In this document: positions 1 through 8,093 of the stretch, piece by piece | Numbering within the stretch: the stretch's first letter is position 1 | How the letters are laid out: every line of letters begins with the position of its first letter | Origin: Methanobacterium paludis | Lineage (GTDB): Archaea > Methanobacteriota > Methanobacteria > Methanobacteriales > Methanobacteriaceae | DNA: 64,000 nucleotides | NCBI RefSeq assembly: GCF_000214725.1 | Contig: NC_015574.1 | Span: forward strand, 2,481,001-2,545,000 | Direction: 5' to 3' | Translations under genes and position numbers: made by a program | Notes under the pieces: model-generated | Told to the model about the DNA's origin: nothing | The model's input: the letters and a program-made list of their open reading frames with translations, nothing else | Database searches by the model: none

Positions 1-69
1 GTAGTATTATTAATTGAGGAACAAGTTTTAAAAAATGGAGGGTTACCATTTAAAACCATAGCAATTACT

Positions 70-1776
70 GTGGAAAAGGAAGGAACCACATACGTTGAAA
101 CATACCTCAAAGGAGCACAACTCCTGCAATCAGCCCATCTGAATAAGGGCACCGCTTTTAGTAACGAAGAAAGAAAAGAATTCTCTTTAAAAGGCCTCTT
201 ACCTCCAGTTGTGGAAACAATAGAAGACCAACTTCAAAGAGCCTACCGTCAGTTCTCTTTACAACCAGACGATCTTCAAAGAAATATATTTTTAAACAAC
301 CTCTACAACACCAATGAAACGCTTTTTTTCAAGCTCATCTCAGAGCATGTTGATGAGATGATGCCGATAATTTACACTCCAACTGCAGGTTTAGCAATCC
401 AGCATTACAGCAACGAATTTCGAAACCCTCGTGGTATTTATATATCTTACCAGGATCAGGATAACATTGATGAGATTCTAGACAATCTAAGTAATGATGA
501 AATTGATCTAATAGTTTTAACAGATTCTGAACAGATACTGGGAATAGGGGACCAGGGAGCCAACGGAATCGGTATTTCAGTGGCTAAAATTGTGATATAC
601 ACCCTTTGTGCTGGTGTTAATCCTCGAAGAATGCTGCCTGTAATGATCGATGTTGGAACCAACAACACCCGGCTTCTAAACGACCCACTCTACATTGGAT
701 GGCGCCATCCCAGGATCAGTGGCAGGACCTACGACCGGTTTGTGAATAAGGTTGTAGAATCCATCAGAAGAAAATTTCCGGATGTTTTCCTCCAGTGGGA
801 AGATTTTGGGAAGAAAAAGGCCAGATGCAACCTTGACGAGTATCAAGATAAAATCTGCACCTTCAACGATGATATACAGGGCACTGGGGCGGTTACAATG
901 GCTGCACTCCTTAACGCTTCCAGACTGACCGAAACCCGATTATCAGACCACAAAGTTGTGATATTTGGTGCTGGAACAGCAGGCTGCGGAATTGCGGACA
1001 GGATCTGTGAGTGGATGGTAAAAGATGGTCTCAGCCAGGATGAGGCCCGTTCCAGGTTCTGGCTCATGGACAGTGAAGGGTTAATAACAGACGATAGGGA
1101 GAATCTTGATTACTTCAAAGCCCATTACGCCAGGCCACAGGATGAAACCAAAAACTGGGATTTGAAAGATAACTCCATATGTCTTCTGGACGTTGTCCGC
1201 AACGTAAAACCCACCATTCTTATTGGCACCAGCGCCGTTCATGGTGCATTCAATGAGGATGTGGTGAGAGCCATGGCATCGGCAGTTGAAAGGCCGGTTA
1301 TATTTCCAATTTCCAACCCTCCAAGCTTGGCGGAGGCCGATCCAGAGGATGTGCTTAAGTGGACTGGTGGAAGGGCCCTGGTTGCCGCAGGAAGTCCACA
1401 TGACGATGTTACAGTAAATGGAAAGAAAATATTTGTGGCACAATGCAACAATGCATTTATATTTCCAGGATTAGGTTTAGGGGTGATCTGCGCCCGGGCA
1501 AAAAGGGTGACCCCCGCAATGATCGATGCTACTGTAATGGAACTGGGCGATGCAGTTAAGCTCCATGTCGATCATGGCGAAAGGCTGCTCCCAGAAGTCT
1601 CCAAACTTCAGGAAGTGAGTAAAAATATCGCAGTGGCTGTGGTTAAGAGAGCAGTGCATGAAGGAGTTGCCAGAATTGACCCTGAAGAGGATGTAGAAGA
1701 ACTAGTTAATCGGAACATGTGGAAGCCTGTGTATATTCCTTACAAAGAAATGAAACATTCCGAAGCTTCTAAATAA
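70..1776 (+). CDS. NAD-type malic enzyme (oxaloacetate-decarboxylating), large bacterial-type form
   Basis: Predicted to convert malate to pyruvate and CO2 with reduction of NAD(P). The 568-residue product has the layout of large bacterial and eukaryotic malic enzymes, not the shorter (about 400-450 aa) form usual in archaea. Visible motifs: LNKGTAF near 24-30, the catalytic Tyr in IIYTPTAG (Tyr102), a candidate catalytic Lys at 173, metal ligands ED (244-245) and FNDDIQGTG (265-273), a Rossmann loop GAGTAGCGIAD (300-310) and a later SNPP motif. Malolactic enzyme is a close relative, but YTPT and overall similarity to MaeA favour malic enzyme. The chosen start is GTG. The frame stays open upstream to the window edge, and a GGAGGG at 37-42 is too far away to serve this start, so the true N-terminus may lie outside the window. 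No partner gene is visible. Confidence 0.85.
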   Translation: MEKEGTTYVETYLKGAQLLQSAHLNKGTAFSNEERKEFSLKGLLPPVVETIEDQLQRAYRQFSLQPDDLQRNIFLNNLYNTNETLFFKLISEHVDEMMPIIYTPTAGLAIQHYSNEFRNPRGIYISYQDQDNIDEILDNLSNDEIDLIVLTDSEQILGIGDQGANGIGISVAKIVIYTLCAGVNPRRMLPVMIDVGTNNTRLLNDPLYIGWRHPRISGRTYDRFVNKVVESIRRKFPDVFLQWEDFGKKKARCNLDEYQDKICTFNDDIQGTGAVTMAALLNASRLTETRLSDHKVVIFGAGTAGCGIADRICEWMVKDGLSQDEARSRFWLMDSEGLITDDRENLDYFKAHYARPQDETKNWDLKDNSICLLDVVRNVKPTILIGTSAVHGAFNEDVVRAMASAVERPVIFPISNPPSLAEADPEDVLKWTGGRALVAAGSPHDDVTVNGKKIFVAQCNNAFIFPGLGLGVICARAKRVTPAMIDATVMELGDAVKLHVDHGERLLPEVSKLQEVSKNIAVAVVKRAVHEGVARIDPEEDVEELVNRNMWKPVYIPYKEMKHSEASK

Positions 1777-1948
1777 ACTATTCGATCATTCTCTTTTCTA
1801 TTTTTTGGATTACCTTAGGTTATTATCCGAATAGGAATATTTAAGTTTCTGCCGGATAAAGGACCTGATAAAGGAATATAAACTTGGGTTATCATAAGTC
1901 TATTTTAGAAATAATAATTTTTAGAAATAATATTGAGGTGGTCTCAAC

Positions 1949-2899
1949 ATGTCACTTGTAATAAACACAACAACACCTGAAGGAATAGTTTTAGCTGCAG
2001 ATAGCAGGCAAACATACCGCAACCTTAAAGGAATGGCTCGTATCGGCAGCGACAATGCTTCAAAACTTTTTCAGATCAACAAAAGAATAGGGGTTGGAGT
2101 AACGGGCCTCGCATTTTTATCAGATGATGGAGTGCTGAAAAACATAAGCAAGTTCATCGATGAGTTTAGGAGGGGGTCGAAAATTGAGAAAATGGAGGTT
2201 AAAGATGTTGCAAACGAACTGCACAGGCTATTTAACCGGAAGTACCAGTGGGAAGAACAGCTTGAACTTGCAAAAACCAACATCCAAAACGATCTCAAAG
2301 CCAAGGGCTGTGAACTTTTAAGCATTGAAAGACAGAATTACGCCCTGAAATTTAAATTTAAAACTCCTCAAGGCACGGTAGAAGATGGAATGGCTGGTGT
2401 GGATATGATCGAACTTCTGGTTGCAGGCTACAATCGGGATGGTTCCCATGAAGTTTACGGATGTCAAATACCCGGTGATGTCCAGAAAAGGAGGGACAGT
2501 CGTCAGCAAAACAACGAGTACGGCAGTTCATGGATAGGTCAGGGCGACGTTGTCTCAAGAATCGTTTTGGGATTTGACGGGAGGATAATGAACGTGAACT
2601 TTGCAAAGGAAACTGCAAAAACCATAGGCGAAGCCCAGATCATTGAACAGTTGAAGGGATTGGAGTACGCAATCCAATGGGGAACCATGACGCTGCAGGA
2701 TGCTGTGGATTTCTGCACCCTGATGATTCAAACCACCTCAGCCATGCAAAGGTTTTCAGACGGGATAAATGCCGACCCGGGGGATATGCCTGGTGTTGGT
2801 GGACCGGTGGATGTTGCTGTTATCACGGAGGATAAGGGATTCTTATGGGTGAGTAAGAAAAAACTGACGTTTGGTGAAAATGAGGTGGATTTGGGCTAA
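1949..2899 (+). CDS. Proteasome beta-like Ntn-hydrolase, predicted Ser nucleophile
   Basis: A 316-residue member of the proteasome/HslV/Anbu Ntn-hydrolase superfamily. Seen: the beta-subunit signature GIVLAADSR (12-20), Lys39 in SKLF, and a C-terminal GGPVDVAVIT block typical of proteasome subunits. If the initiator Met is removed, the new N-terminus is Ser2 and the conserved Asp18 becomes residue 17, the spacing found in HslV and beta subunits (T1...D17). The three Thr at 7-9 look like a TTT start but give the wrong spacing to that Asp. The protein is longer than a normal beta subunit, with an inserted charged helical region at about 65-120. Ribosome binding site GAGGTGG precedes the ATG. 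It is followed by a DNA glycosylase after 41 bp, suggesting co-transcription. Substrate and assembly state cannot be inferred. It is a paralogue, not the canonical 20S proteasome subunit. Confidence 0.75.
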   Translation: MSLVINTTTPEGIVLAADSRQTYRNLKGMARIGSDNASKLFQINKRIGVGVTGLAFLSDDGVLKNISKFIDEFRRGSKIEKMEVKDVANELHRLFNRKYQWEEQLELAKTNIQNDLKAKGCELLSIERQNYALKFKFKTPQGTVEDGMAGVDMIELLVAGYNRDGSHEVYGCQIPGDVQKRRDSRQQNNEYGSSWIGQGDVVSRIVLGFDGRIMNVNFAKETAKTIGEAQIIEQLKGLEYAIQWGTMTLQDAVDFCTLMIQTTSAMQRFSDGINADPGDMPGVGGPVDVAVITEDKGFLWVSKKKLTFGENEVDLG

Positions 2900-2940
2900 A
2901 ACTAGGAGTTATAATAGAATATCACATAAGGTGAGAAACT

Positions 2941-3927
2941 ATGAAAATCACCCTAAAAATCAGTCCAGAAGAATACAAAGGCCCGTTCAACCTTATAAAC
3001 ACCATCAGAAGTGGGCAAACATCCCAGCCAGCATGGTTCTACAAGGATGATTACTTCAGGGAGCTGATTAACGTGGCAGGCAAACCATGCCTCGTGAAAA
3101 TCTCCCAGAGAAGTTGTAAGAAAGACAGTACCATGGATATTGTGGTGGAATGTCCTGAAAATCTAGAAGAAGATGTAATTAAAGCCCGAATAATGGAAAT
3201 TTTCGGTTTAAACGACGACCTGAATGATCTCTACGAATATTTAAGGTCGGACCCTATGCTCGAACCAACCATCAAATTCTGCAATGGATTGCGACTTTTC
3301 AAGGCGCATGACGTCTTTGAATGTTTAATATCATCCATATCCTCGGCTAACTGCTCCATTATACGCTGGAACAAGGCAATTAAAGACATTAAAATGAAAT
3401 GGGGAGATGAGTACAAGTTCCCATCTGGAACATTTTACACCTTTCCAAAACCTGAAATTCTCGCTAATGTGCCTGAACACGACCTTGAAGAAATGCAGCG
3501 TTGTGAGGATAATCTACCTGAAGACTTCAAATTTACGAACAATCTAAAAAGCTGCGGTGTGGGTTACAGGGCCAAATACATCATCAAAGCCGCTGAGATG
3601 GTTCAAACCGAAATTGAACTGGATAAACTGGGAAATATGAGCTACGAAAATGCATTCAACACCCTCTTAAAGATCCCTGGTGTGGGACCCAAGGTGGCGG
3701 ACTGCATACTCTGCTATGGTTACGGTTACGGTTACGGCAAAGCCTTCCCTGTGGATGTGTGGATAGGAAGAATAGTATCAGAGCTCTACTTCAACGGAGA
3801 AGAGATCAAACCCCAAAAGGTAAGGCAGTTCGGTATGGAAAAATTCGGTGAGCACGCAGGTTATGTGCAGCTCTACCTCTTCCATTACGCCAGAAAATCC
3901 GGCCTTTTAGATTCTCTCAAGAAATAG
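2941..3927 (+). CDS. ogg: OGG1-type 8-oxoguanine DNA glycosylase/AP lyase
   Basis: Predicted to excise 8-oxoguanine from DNA and nick the abasic site. The 328-residue protein has an OGG1-like N-terminal domain (about 1-115) followed by a HhH-GPD domain. The helix-hairpin-helix reads KIPGVGPKVADC (244-255). Lys251 matches the Schiff-base Lys of human OGG1 and Asp272 in PVDVW matches its catalytic Asp. Directly after the hairpin is a run of alternating Tyr-Gly (259-266), encoded by tandem GGTTAC hexamers; human OGG1 has an unrelated loop here. AAGGTGAGAAACT precedes the ATG. It lies between the Ntn hydrolase and a Cys-motif protein with short gaps, so a three-gene transcript is likely. Confidence 0.88.
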   Translation: MKITLKISPEEYKGPFNLINTIRSGQTSQPAWFYKDDYFRELINVAGKPCLVKISQRSCKKDSTMDIVVECPENLEEDVIKARIMEIFGLNDDLNDLYEYLRSDPMLEPTIKFCNGLRLFKAHDVFECLISSISSANCSIIRWNKAIKDIKMKWGDEYKFPSGTFYTFPKPEILANVPEHDLEEMQRCEDNLPEDFKFTNNLKSCGVGYRAKYIIKAAEMVQTEIELDKLGNMSYENAFNTLLKIPGVGPKVADCILCYGYGYGYGKAFPVDVWIGRIVSELYFNGEEIKPQKVRQFGMEKFGEHAGYVQLYLFHYARKSGLLDSLKK

Positions 3928-3972
3928 GAAAGCTGAATAACAGCCTCCAACATAATAAAATAGGTGAGTTTT

Positions 3973-4605
3973 ATGGGAGGAATCTCCGACAACCTGGAGG
4001 AATTCAGAAAAATTACCCGTAAACACTACGGAAAACTTGTTGACAGCCTTGAGGAGAAGTACTGCTGGAAGTGTCCCATGCATACCACGAGCCCTGAAAC
4101 CTTCTGCAGAGAGGCTGAAATCTGGCTTCGGCTTTCAAATGCATTTGAACAAGGCATACACGATGAACTGATTTCTAGGAACATTCCAAAAGATAGTTTA
4201 GAGGTTATAGCTGCCAAACTTCTGGAAAAAAAGATGAAAGCAGAGGTTAAAACTCCTAAATTCCAGAAACTGATTTTATTGAAGGTTGAAGAGGACATGG
4301 ATCTCCAGGTAAAGAAGGGTAGTTTCCTGCTGGTTAAGGAGAATCCAAAATCTGTTAAAAAGGATGATCTGGTTCTGTTACCCCGGGTTTGTCCCCTGTC
4401 CCTAGGCTGGTTTGCCAGGGCAAGCTACCGGAACATGCCCCTGAAACTCTTTAAAGTTGTCAGATCATTTCAAAAAGGCAACATATCCTACATCAAAACA
4501 GAAAATGGGCTTGAAATACCAATTGTATACGTTTTTGGGGTTGTTCTTAAAACAATAATGGAAAAAGATCCAATCTACTCTGATTTAGGACTTAAACAAG
4601 CCTAA
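3973..4605 (+). CDS. Cys-motif protein with possible S24/S26 peptidase-like domain
   Basis: Function not recognised. The start is taken as the ATG at 3973 because AGGTGAG (3962-3968) is then a well-placed ribosome binding site; a GTG three codons upstream lies inside it. The N-terminal part is helical and carries a Cys cluster, CWKC (31-34) and a third Cys at 45, which could bind metal. From about residue 100 the pattern resembles LexA/signal-peptidase folds: KKGSFLLV followed by KKDDLVLLP, then LFKVVRS and TENGLEIP ending in VFGVVLK. In that reading the Ser of KGSF and the Lys of FKVV could form a Ser-Lys dyad, but this is weak pattern matching. It is the third gene of a run with the Ntn hydrolase and OGG1. 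Confidence 0.6.
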   Translation: MGGISDNLEEFRKITRKHYGKLVDSLEEKYCWKCPMHTTSPETFCREAEIWLRLSNAFEQGIHDELISRNIPKDSLEVIAAKLLEKKMKAEVKTPKFQKLILLKVEEDMDLQVKKGSFLLVKENPKSVKKDDLVLLPRVCPLSLGWFARASYRNMPLKLFKVVRSFQKGNISYIKTENGLEIPIVYVFGVVLKTIMEKDPIYSDLGLKQA

Positions 4606-4621
4606 AAAAATAAATTTTCAC

Positions 4622-4894
4622 TTATTTTGGCAAATAGGTTATATAGGTCATTATCCACACTGAAAAGAACAGTATGAGGAGTATTCCATAGAACATGGTG
4701 TGTTTATCCCTCTTGGCTGCAAGGTACACGCCCAAAATTGGAGATAAAATACTTCCAAGGAAACCTACAAGGTAACCCTTTGAAACGAAGTACAGTCCCA
4801 CAAAGAAAGCCCCAAAGCTTAAAATGTAACAAAGGTTTATTTCTTTAGTGTACTCCCTTTCTACTAATTTTCTTTCCAGTTCTTCATTGTCCAT
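4622..4894 (-). CDS. Small membrane protein, unknown function
   Basis: A 90-residue protein with a charged N-terminus (about 1-20) and three hydrophobic stretches at about 21-40, 43-60 and 68-86, so probably a three-pass membrane protein. GGGTGTGA precedes the ATG. The next minus-strand gene upstream, at 4943-5224, encodes another small membrane protein of similar design, and the two may be co-transcribed. It converges with the Cys-motif gene, 16 bp away. No family recognised. Confidence 0.6.
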   Translation of the reverse strand: MDNEELERKLVEREYTKEINLCYILSFGAFFVGLYFVSKGYLVGFLGSILSPILGVYLAAKRDKHTMFYGILLILFFSVWIMTYITYLPK

Positions 4895-4942
4895 TTTTTC
4901 ACACCCTAAATGACACTCCCATTCTTCTGGGTTGAAAATAAA

Positions 4943-5224
4943 TTACAACATATTGATGGAATGAATATATGTGATTGCGGTTACTATGGCCCATATCACT
5001 GCAAGTGCAAGGAGAATGTAGCCAAATTTTCCATTTCCATCCAATTTTTTATAGTTGTAAGCCCCAAAAAGAGCTGCAACCACTGAAATAGCAAGTGTTA
5101 AGGACTGCAATCCAGGAGATAAAATATAACCTCCAAGAAGGATTCCGAGAAACATTACAATCGCATTTGTAGATTTATAAGAAGTTTTAAGATTTTCACA
5201 TTCTGTTTTATCGTTGTCAACCAT
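4943..5224 (-). CDS. Small membrane protein, unknown function
   Basis: About 93 residues starting MVDNDK. An upstream GTG is part of the AAGTGAT ribosome binding site, so the ATG is preferred. A polar N-terminus (about 1-20) is followed by three hydrophobic stretches separated by short charged loops such as NYKKLDGNGK. It is similar in size and layout to the protein downstream at 4622-4894. No family recognised. Confidence 0.6.
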   Translation of the reverse strand: MVDNDKTECENLKTSYKSTNAIVMFLGILLGGYILSPGLQSLTLAISVVAALFGAYNYKKLDGNGKFGYILLALAVIWAIVTAITYIHSINML

Positions 5225-5337
5225 TTTTATCACTTAAAATTAATGTTAAGGTGTATGTTATCTCCCAACTATAAATGTTATGAATCTTATAAACTAATCA
5301 CAATATAGATGCTTGTCTTAAGACTGAAGGTGATTAC

Positions 5338-5901
5338 ATGGAAGATAATGACACATCAGAGTATGGGCTGGCATCAGGGAAAAGGATAAAATCTAAGGCA
5401 ATTGAATCCCTGAAAAAGGATGTAATTAATATGCTACCGACTTCATCCCTAAAAGAGGTATCAGATGTTATTATGAATGAAGCAAAGCATCTGACAGGAA
5501 GTCAGCACTGCTACATTGCATACGTGGACCCGAAAAACATGGACAGTGTGGGTATTTCCTTTTCACATATGACTGGTGGGTGCGATATGTACGAGAAGAT
5601 GGGTGAGGCTCGTTTCAAGGTCAGAAAGGATGGAACTTACGGCGGTCTTCTTGGATATTCTCTTGACACTGGTGAATCCTTCTACGTACACGATCCTTCA
5701 AAGCATCCTGCATCTCACGGACTTCCAAACGGACACGAACCAGTTTCACAGTTTTTATCGGTTCCAGTAAAGCATAACGACAAAATACTGGGACAGATAG
5801 TGCTTGGAAACCCTGAAATGAATTACACATCTCATGATGTGGATTTAGCAGATGCTGTGGCAGAGGTTTATGCAGTTGCACTAAAAAAGTTTTTATATTG
5901 A
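5338..5901 (+). CDS. GAF domain protein
   Basis: A 187-residue soluble protein consisting of a short charged N-terminus and one GAF domain (about 38-182), with the typical core SQHCYIAYVDP, a DTGESFYVHDP segment and FLSVPVKHNDKILGQIVLGN. There is no kinase, HTH or other output domain, so it is either a free-standing sensor or a small-molecule-binding protein. The central part is rich in His and Cys (GGC, SKHPASHG, NGHEP), but no clear ligand site can be named. AAGGTGATTAC precedes the ATG. It is divergent from the small membrane genes. Confidence 0.8.
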   Translation: MEDNDTSEYGLASGKRIKSKAIESLKKDVINMLPTSSLKEVSDVIMNEAKHLTGSQHCYIAYVDPKNMDSVGISFSHMTGGCDMYEKMGEARFKVRKDGTYGGLLGYSLDTGESFYVHDPSKHPASHGLPNGHEPVSQFLSVPVKHNDKILGQIVLGNPEMNYTSHDVDLADAVAEVYAVALKKFLY

Positions 5902-6074
5902 GAGTAATGTGACTCAATAAGTAAGATATGTTTGTTTTGGACTTATTTTTCTAATAGTTTTTAATGGCTGTTTTAATGGTCACCATAAAAATTAAATATT
6001 ATTTTCAAAAACTAAAAAAGAAGCTAAAAAAACTAAAATTAGGGAAAAAAAAGTAAAGTTAGGATTTTTTTTGT

Positions 6075-6500
6075 TTACTCGTCAACCACTGTGACTTTAT
6101 TCATTACGTCGCCTGCAGTTATCTTGTTCACAACATCCATTCCCTTCACAACCTTACCAAAGACTGTGTGCACTCCATCGAGGTGTGGCTGTGGGCTGTG
6201 GGTTATGAAAAACTGGCTTCCACCTGTGTCCTTTCCTGCATGAGCCATTGATAATGCCCCTGTACCGTGTTTGTGCTCGTTTATCTCACATTTAATAGTA
6301 TAACCTGGGCCTCCTGTTCCGTTACCTTTGGGGCATCCACCCTGAATTACGAAGTTAGGTATGACCCTGTGGAATGTCAGTCCGTTGTAAAAACCCTTTT
6401 TTGCAAGTTTTTCGAAGTTTGCAACCGTGTTGGGTGCCTCTTTATCAAAAAGCGTGAGCTCAATATTTCCTTTATCCGTTTCAATTATTGCTTTTTTCAT
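6075..6500 (-). CDS. Peptidyl-prolyl cis-trans isomerase, cyclophilin type
   Basis: A minimal 141-residue cyclophilin that catalyses proline isomerisation in the cytoplasm; no signal peptide is present. The motifs are all there: FHRVIPNFVIQGG with the catalytic Arg, SMAHAG, GGSQFFIT and HTVFGKVV. The ribosome binding site GGTGAAAT lies just upstream of the ATG. It converges with the GAF gene, with a T-rich and A-rich stretch between them. It appears to be monocistronic. Confidence 0.95.
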   Translation of the reverse strand: MKKAIIETDKGNIELTLFDKEAPNTVANFEKLAKKGFYNGLTFHRVIPNFVIQGGCPKGNGTGGPGYTIKCEINEHKHGTGALSMAHAGKDTGGSQFFITHSPQPHLDGVHTVFGKVVKGMDVVNKITAGDVMNKVTVVDE

Positions 6501-6628
6501 TTTATTTCACCATTCAGTTTTTGTTAAGGTATGTAGTTAAAATTTATTAAACCACCTAATCAAAGTATCCATTGGTATCTAACAATTTAATATTACATAA
6601 GTTTCAAATAAATAAAAAGCTTTCACAG

Positions 6629-6672
6629 GTCATGTGGAAAAATGAAACCCAATTTTTATGTAACCACATGAC
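6629..6672. promoter_or_regulatory. Inverted repeat around the argD promoter
   Basis: A perfect 9-bp inverted repeat, GTCATGTGG at 6629-6637 and CCACATGAC at 6664-6672, flanks a TATA-like AATTTTTATG (6651-6660). Transcription would start around 6683 and the argD ATG is at 6716. A dimeric regulator bound here would cover the TFB/TBP site. The half-site CCACATG occurs again as a palindrome beside the tRNA-Val promoter (38543-38552). The role is inferred. Confidence 0.5.
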
Positions 6673-6715
6673 ATCCACAATTTAAAGTTACATCATGTTT
6701 TTAGAAGGTGAATAA

Positions 6716-7891
6716 ATGAACACAAAAGAAATTATGGCATTAGACAATGAATACGTTATGCAGACATACGGTCGCCAACCTCTGGCCCTTAAAAAGGGTA
6801 AAGGAGCTGTGGTTTGGGATGTTGAAGGTAAATCTTACATAGACTGCGTTGCAGGAATTGCAGTCAACAACGTTGGCCACGCCCATCCTAAGGTGGCAGA
6901 AGCAATTTGCAAACAGGCGCAGGAACTCATACACTGCTCAAATATCTACTACACAGAGGAGCAGGTGACCCTTGCAAAGTTACTTGCAGAGGTCTCACCC
7001 CATAATAAAGCATTTTTCTGTAACAGCGGTGCAGAGGCCAACGAAGGTGCGATCAAGCTTGCACGAAAGCACACTGGTAAGGGTGAAATAATAACCATGG
7101 AAAACTCATTCCACGGCCGAACCATAACCACAATAACAGCAACAGGCCAGACCAAGTATCAGAAGAACTTCGGACCATTAACACCAGGATTCAAATACGT
7201 ACCATACTGCGACGTGGATGCAGTAGCAGATGCAATAACAGACAAAACAGCGGCAGTACTTGTTGAGCCTATTCAAGGTGAAGGTGGGGTAATAGTACCA
7301 CCTGAAGGATATTTGATGGAACTTAAGAAAGTTTGCCATGAAAAGGATGTTTTATTAATCTTTGACGAGGTTCAAACAGGTTTCGGAAGGACCGGGCAGA
7401 TGTTCGCCTCCCAGACATTTGGTGTAACCCCAGACATCACAACCCTTGCAAAGGCAATAGCCGGAGGATTCCCAATGGGTGCAGTACTTGCAAGTAAAGA
7501 AGTTGGAGAAACATTCCAGCCAGGAGACCATGCAGCAACCTTCGGTGGAAGTCCATTGGCATGTGCAGCTGCAAAAGCTTCAATAAATGTGATAATTGAA
7601 GAGAAGCTCCTCGAAAAGTCCAGAGAAAACGGAACCTACTTCAAAGGTAAGCTGGAAGAAATAAAAGAAACCTACAACATAGTTAAGGATGTGCGTGGTT
7701 GTGGGCTCATGCTAGGTATGGAGATGGAGAAAGAATGTGGTGTAATGGTTGATGATGCCCGTGAAAGGGGTTTAATCATAAACTGTACTGCAGGCAACGT
7801 GTTAAGGTTCGTTCCTCCATTGATGATAAGTAAAGACCAGATAGATGCTGTGGCCTCAATGATGGATGAAATTATCGGTGATTTCGCCTGA
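6716..7891 (+). CDS. argD: Acetylornithine aminotransferase
   Basis: PLP-dependent class III aminotransferase of arginine synthesis (N-acetylglutamate semialdehyde to N-acetylornithine), 391 residues, a normal length. Seen: SGAEANE (104-110), the FHGRT motif near 132-136, DEVQTGFGRTG (217-227) with the cofactor-binding Asp, and the Schiff-base Lys246 in LAKAIAGGFPMG. AAGGTGAATAA precedes the ATG. Enzymes of this type may also act in lysine synthesis in some archaea. It stands alone, with an inverted repeat over its promoter and a T-run after the stop, so regulation is probably its own. argF and argS are 47 kb further on. Confidence 0.95.
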   Translation: MNTKEIMALDNEYVMQTYGRQPLALKKGKGAVVWDVEGKSYIDCVAGIAVNNVGHAHPKVAEAICKQAQELIHCSNIYYTEEQVTLAKLLAEVSPHNKAFFCNSGAEANEGAIKLARKHTGKGEIITMENSFHGRTITTITATGQTKYQKNFGPLTPGFKYVPYCDVDAVADAITDKTAAVLVEPIQGEGGVIVPPEGYLMELKKVCHEKDVLLIFDEVQTGFGRTGQMFASQTFGVTPDITTLAKAIAGGFPMGAVLASKEVGETFQPGDHAATFGGSPLACAAAKASINVIIEEKLLEKSRENGTYFKGKLEEIKETYNIVKDVRGCGLMLGMEMEKECGVMVDDARERGLIINCTAGNVLRFVPPLMISKDQIDAVASMMDEIIGDFA

Positions 7892-7925
7892 GTAAACTTT
7901 AAAGGGTTAAATTCAAATTTCATAC

Positions 7926-7951
7926 TTTTTGAATTTATTTTTTTTTATTTT
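7926..7951 (+). terminator. Poly-T terminator after argD
   Basis: A series of T-tracts 35-60 bp after the argD stop, including nine consecutive T at 7938-7946. Oligo-T is the usual archaeal termination signal and no hairpin is needed. The opposite-strand MFS gene ends 140 bp further on. Confidence 0.6.
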
Positions 7952-8093
7952 AAACGATCTACTTAAGTTAGGATTTTAACCAAAGTTTACTTAAATATTA
8001 ATTAAAAGGAAAAAGGCTGATTAAAAAAAATTCATATTGAATATTTTAAGATTTATATCCGTTTATGTGATTAATTTATAAAATAAGGTGATT

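Noticed and set aside
1081..1443. Antisense frame within the malic enzyme gene
   Set aside because: Shadow of the sense coding region, with no recognisable protein.
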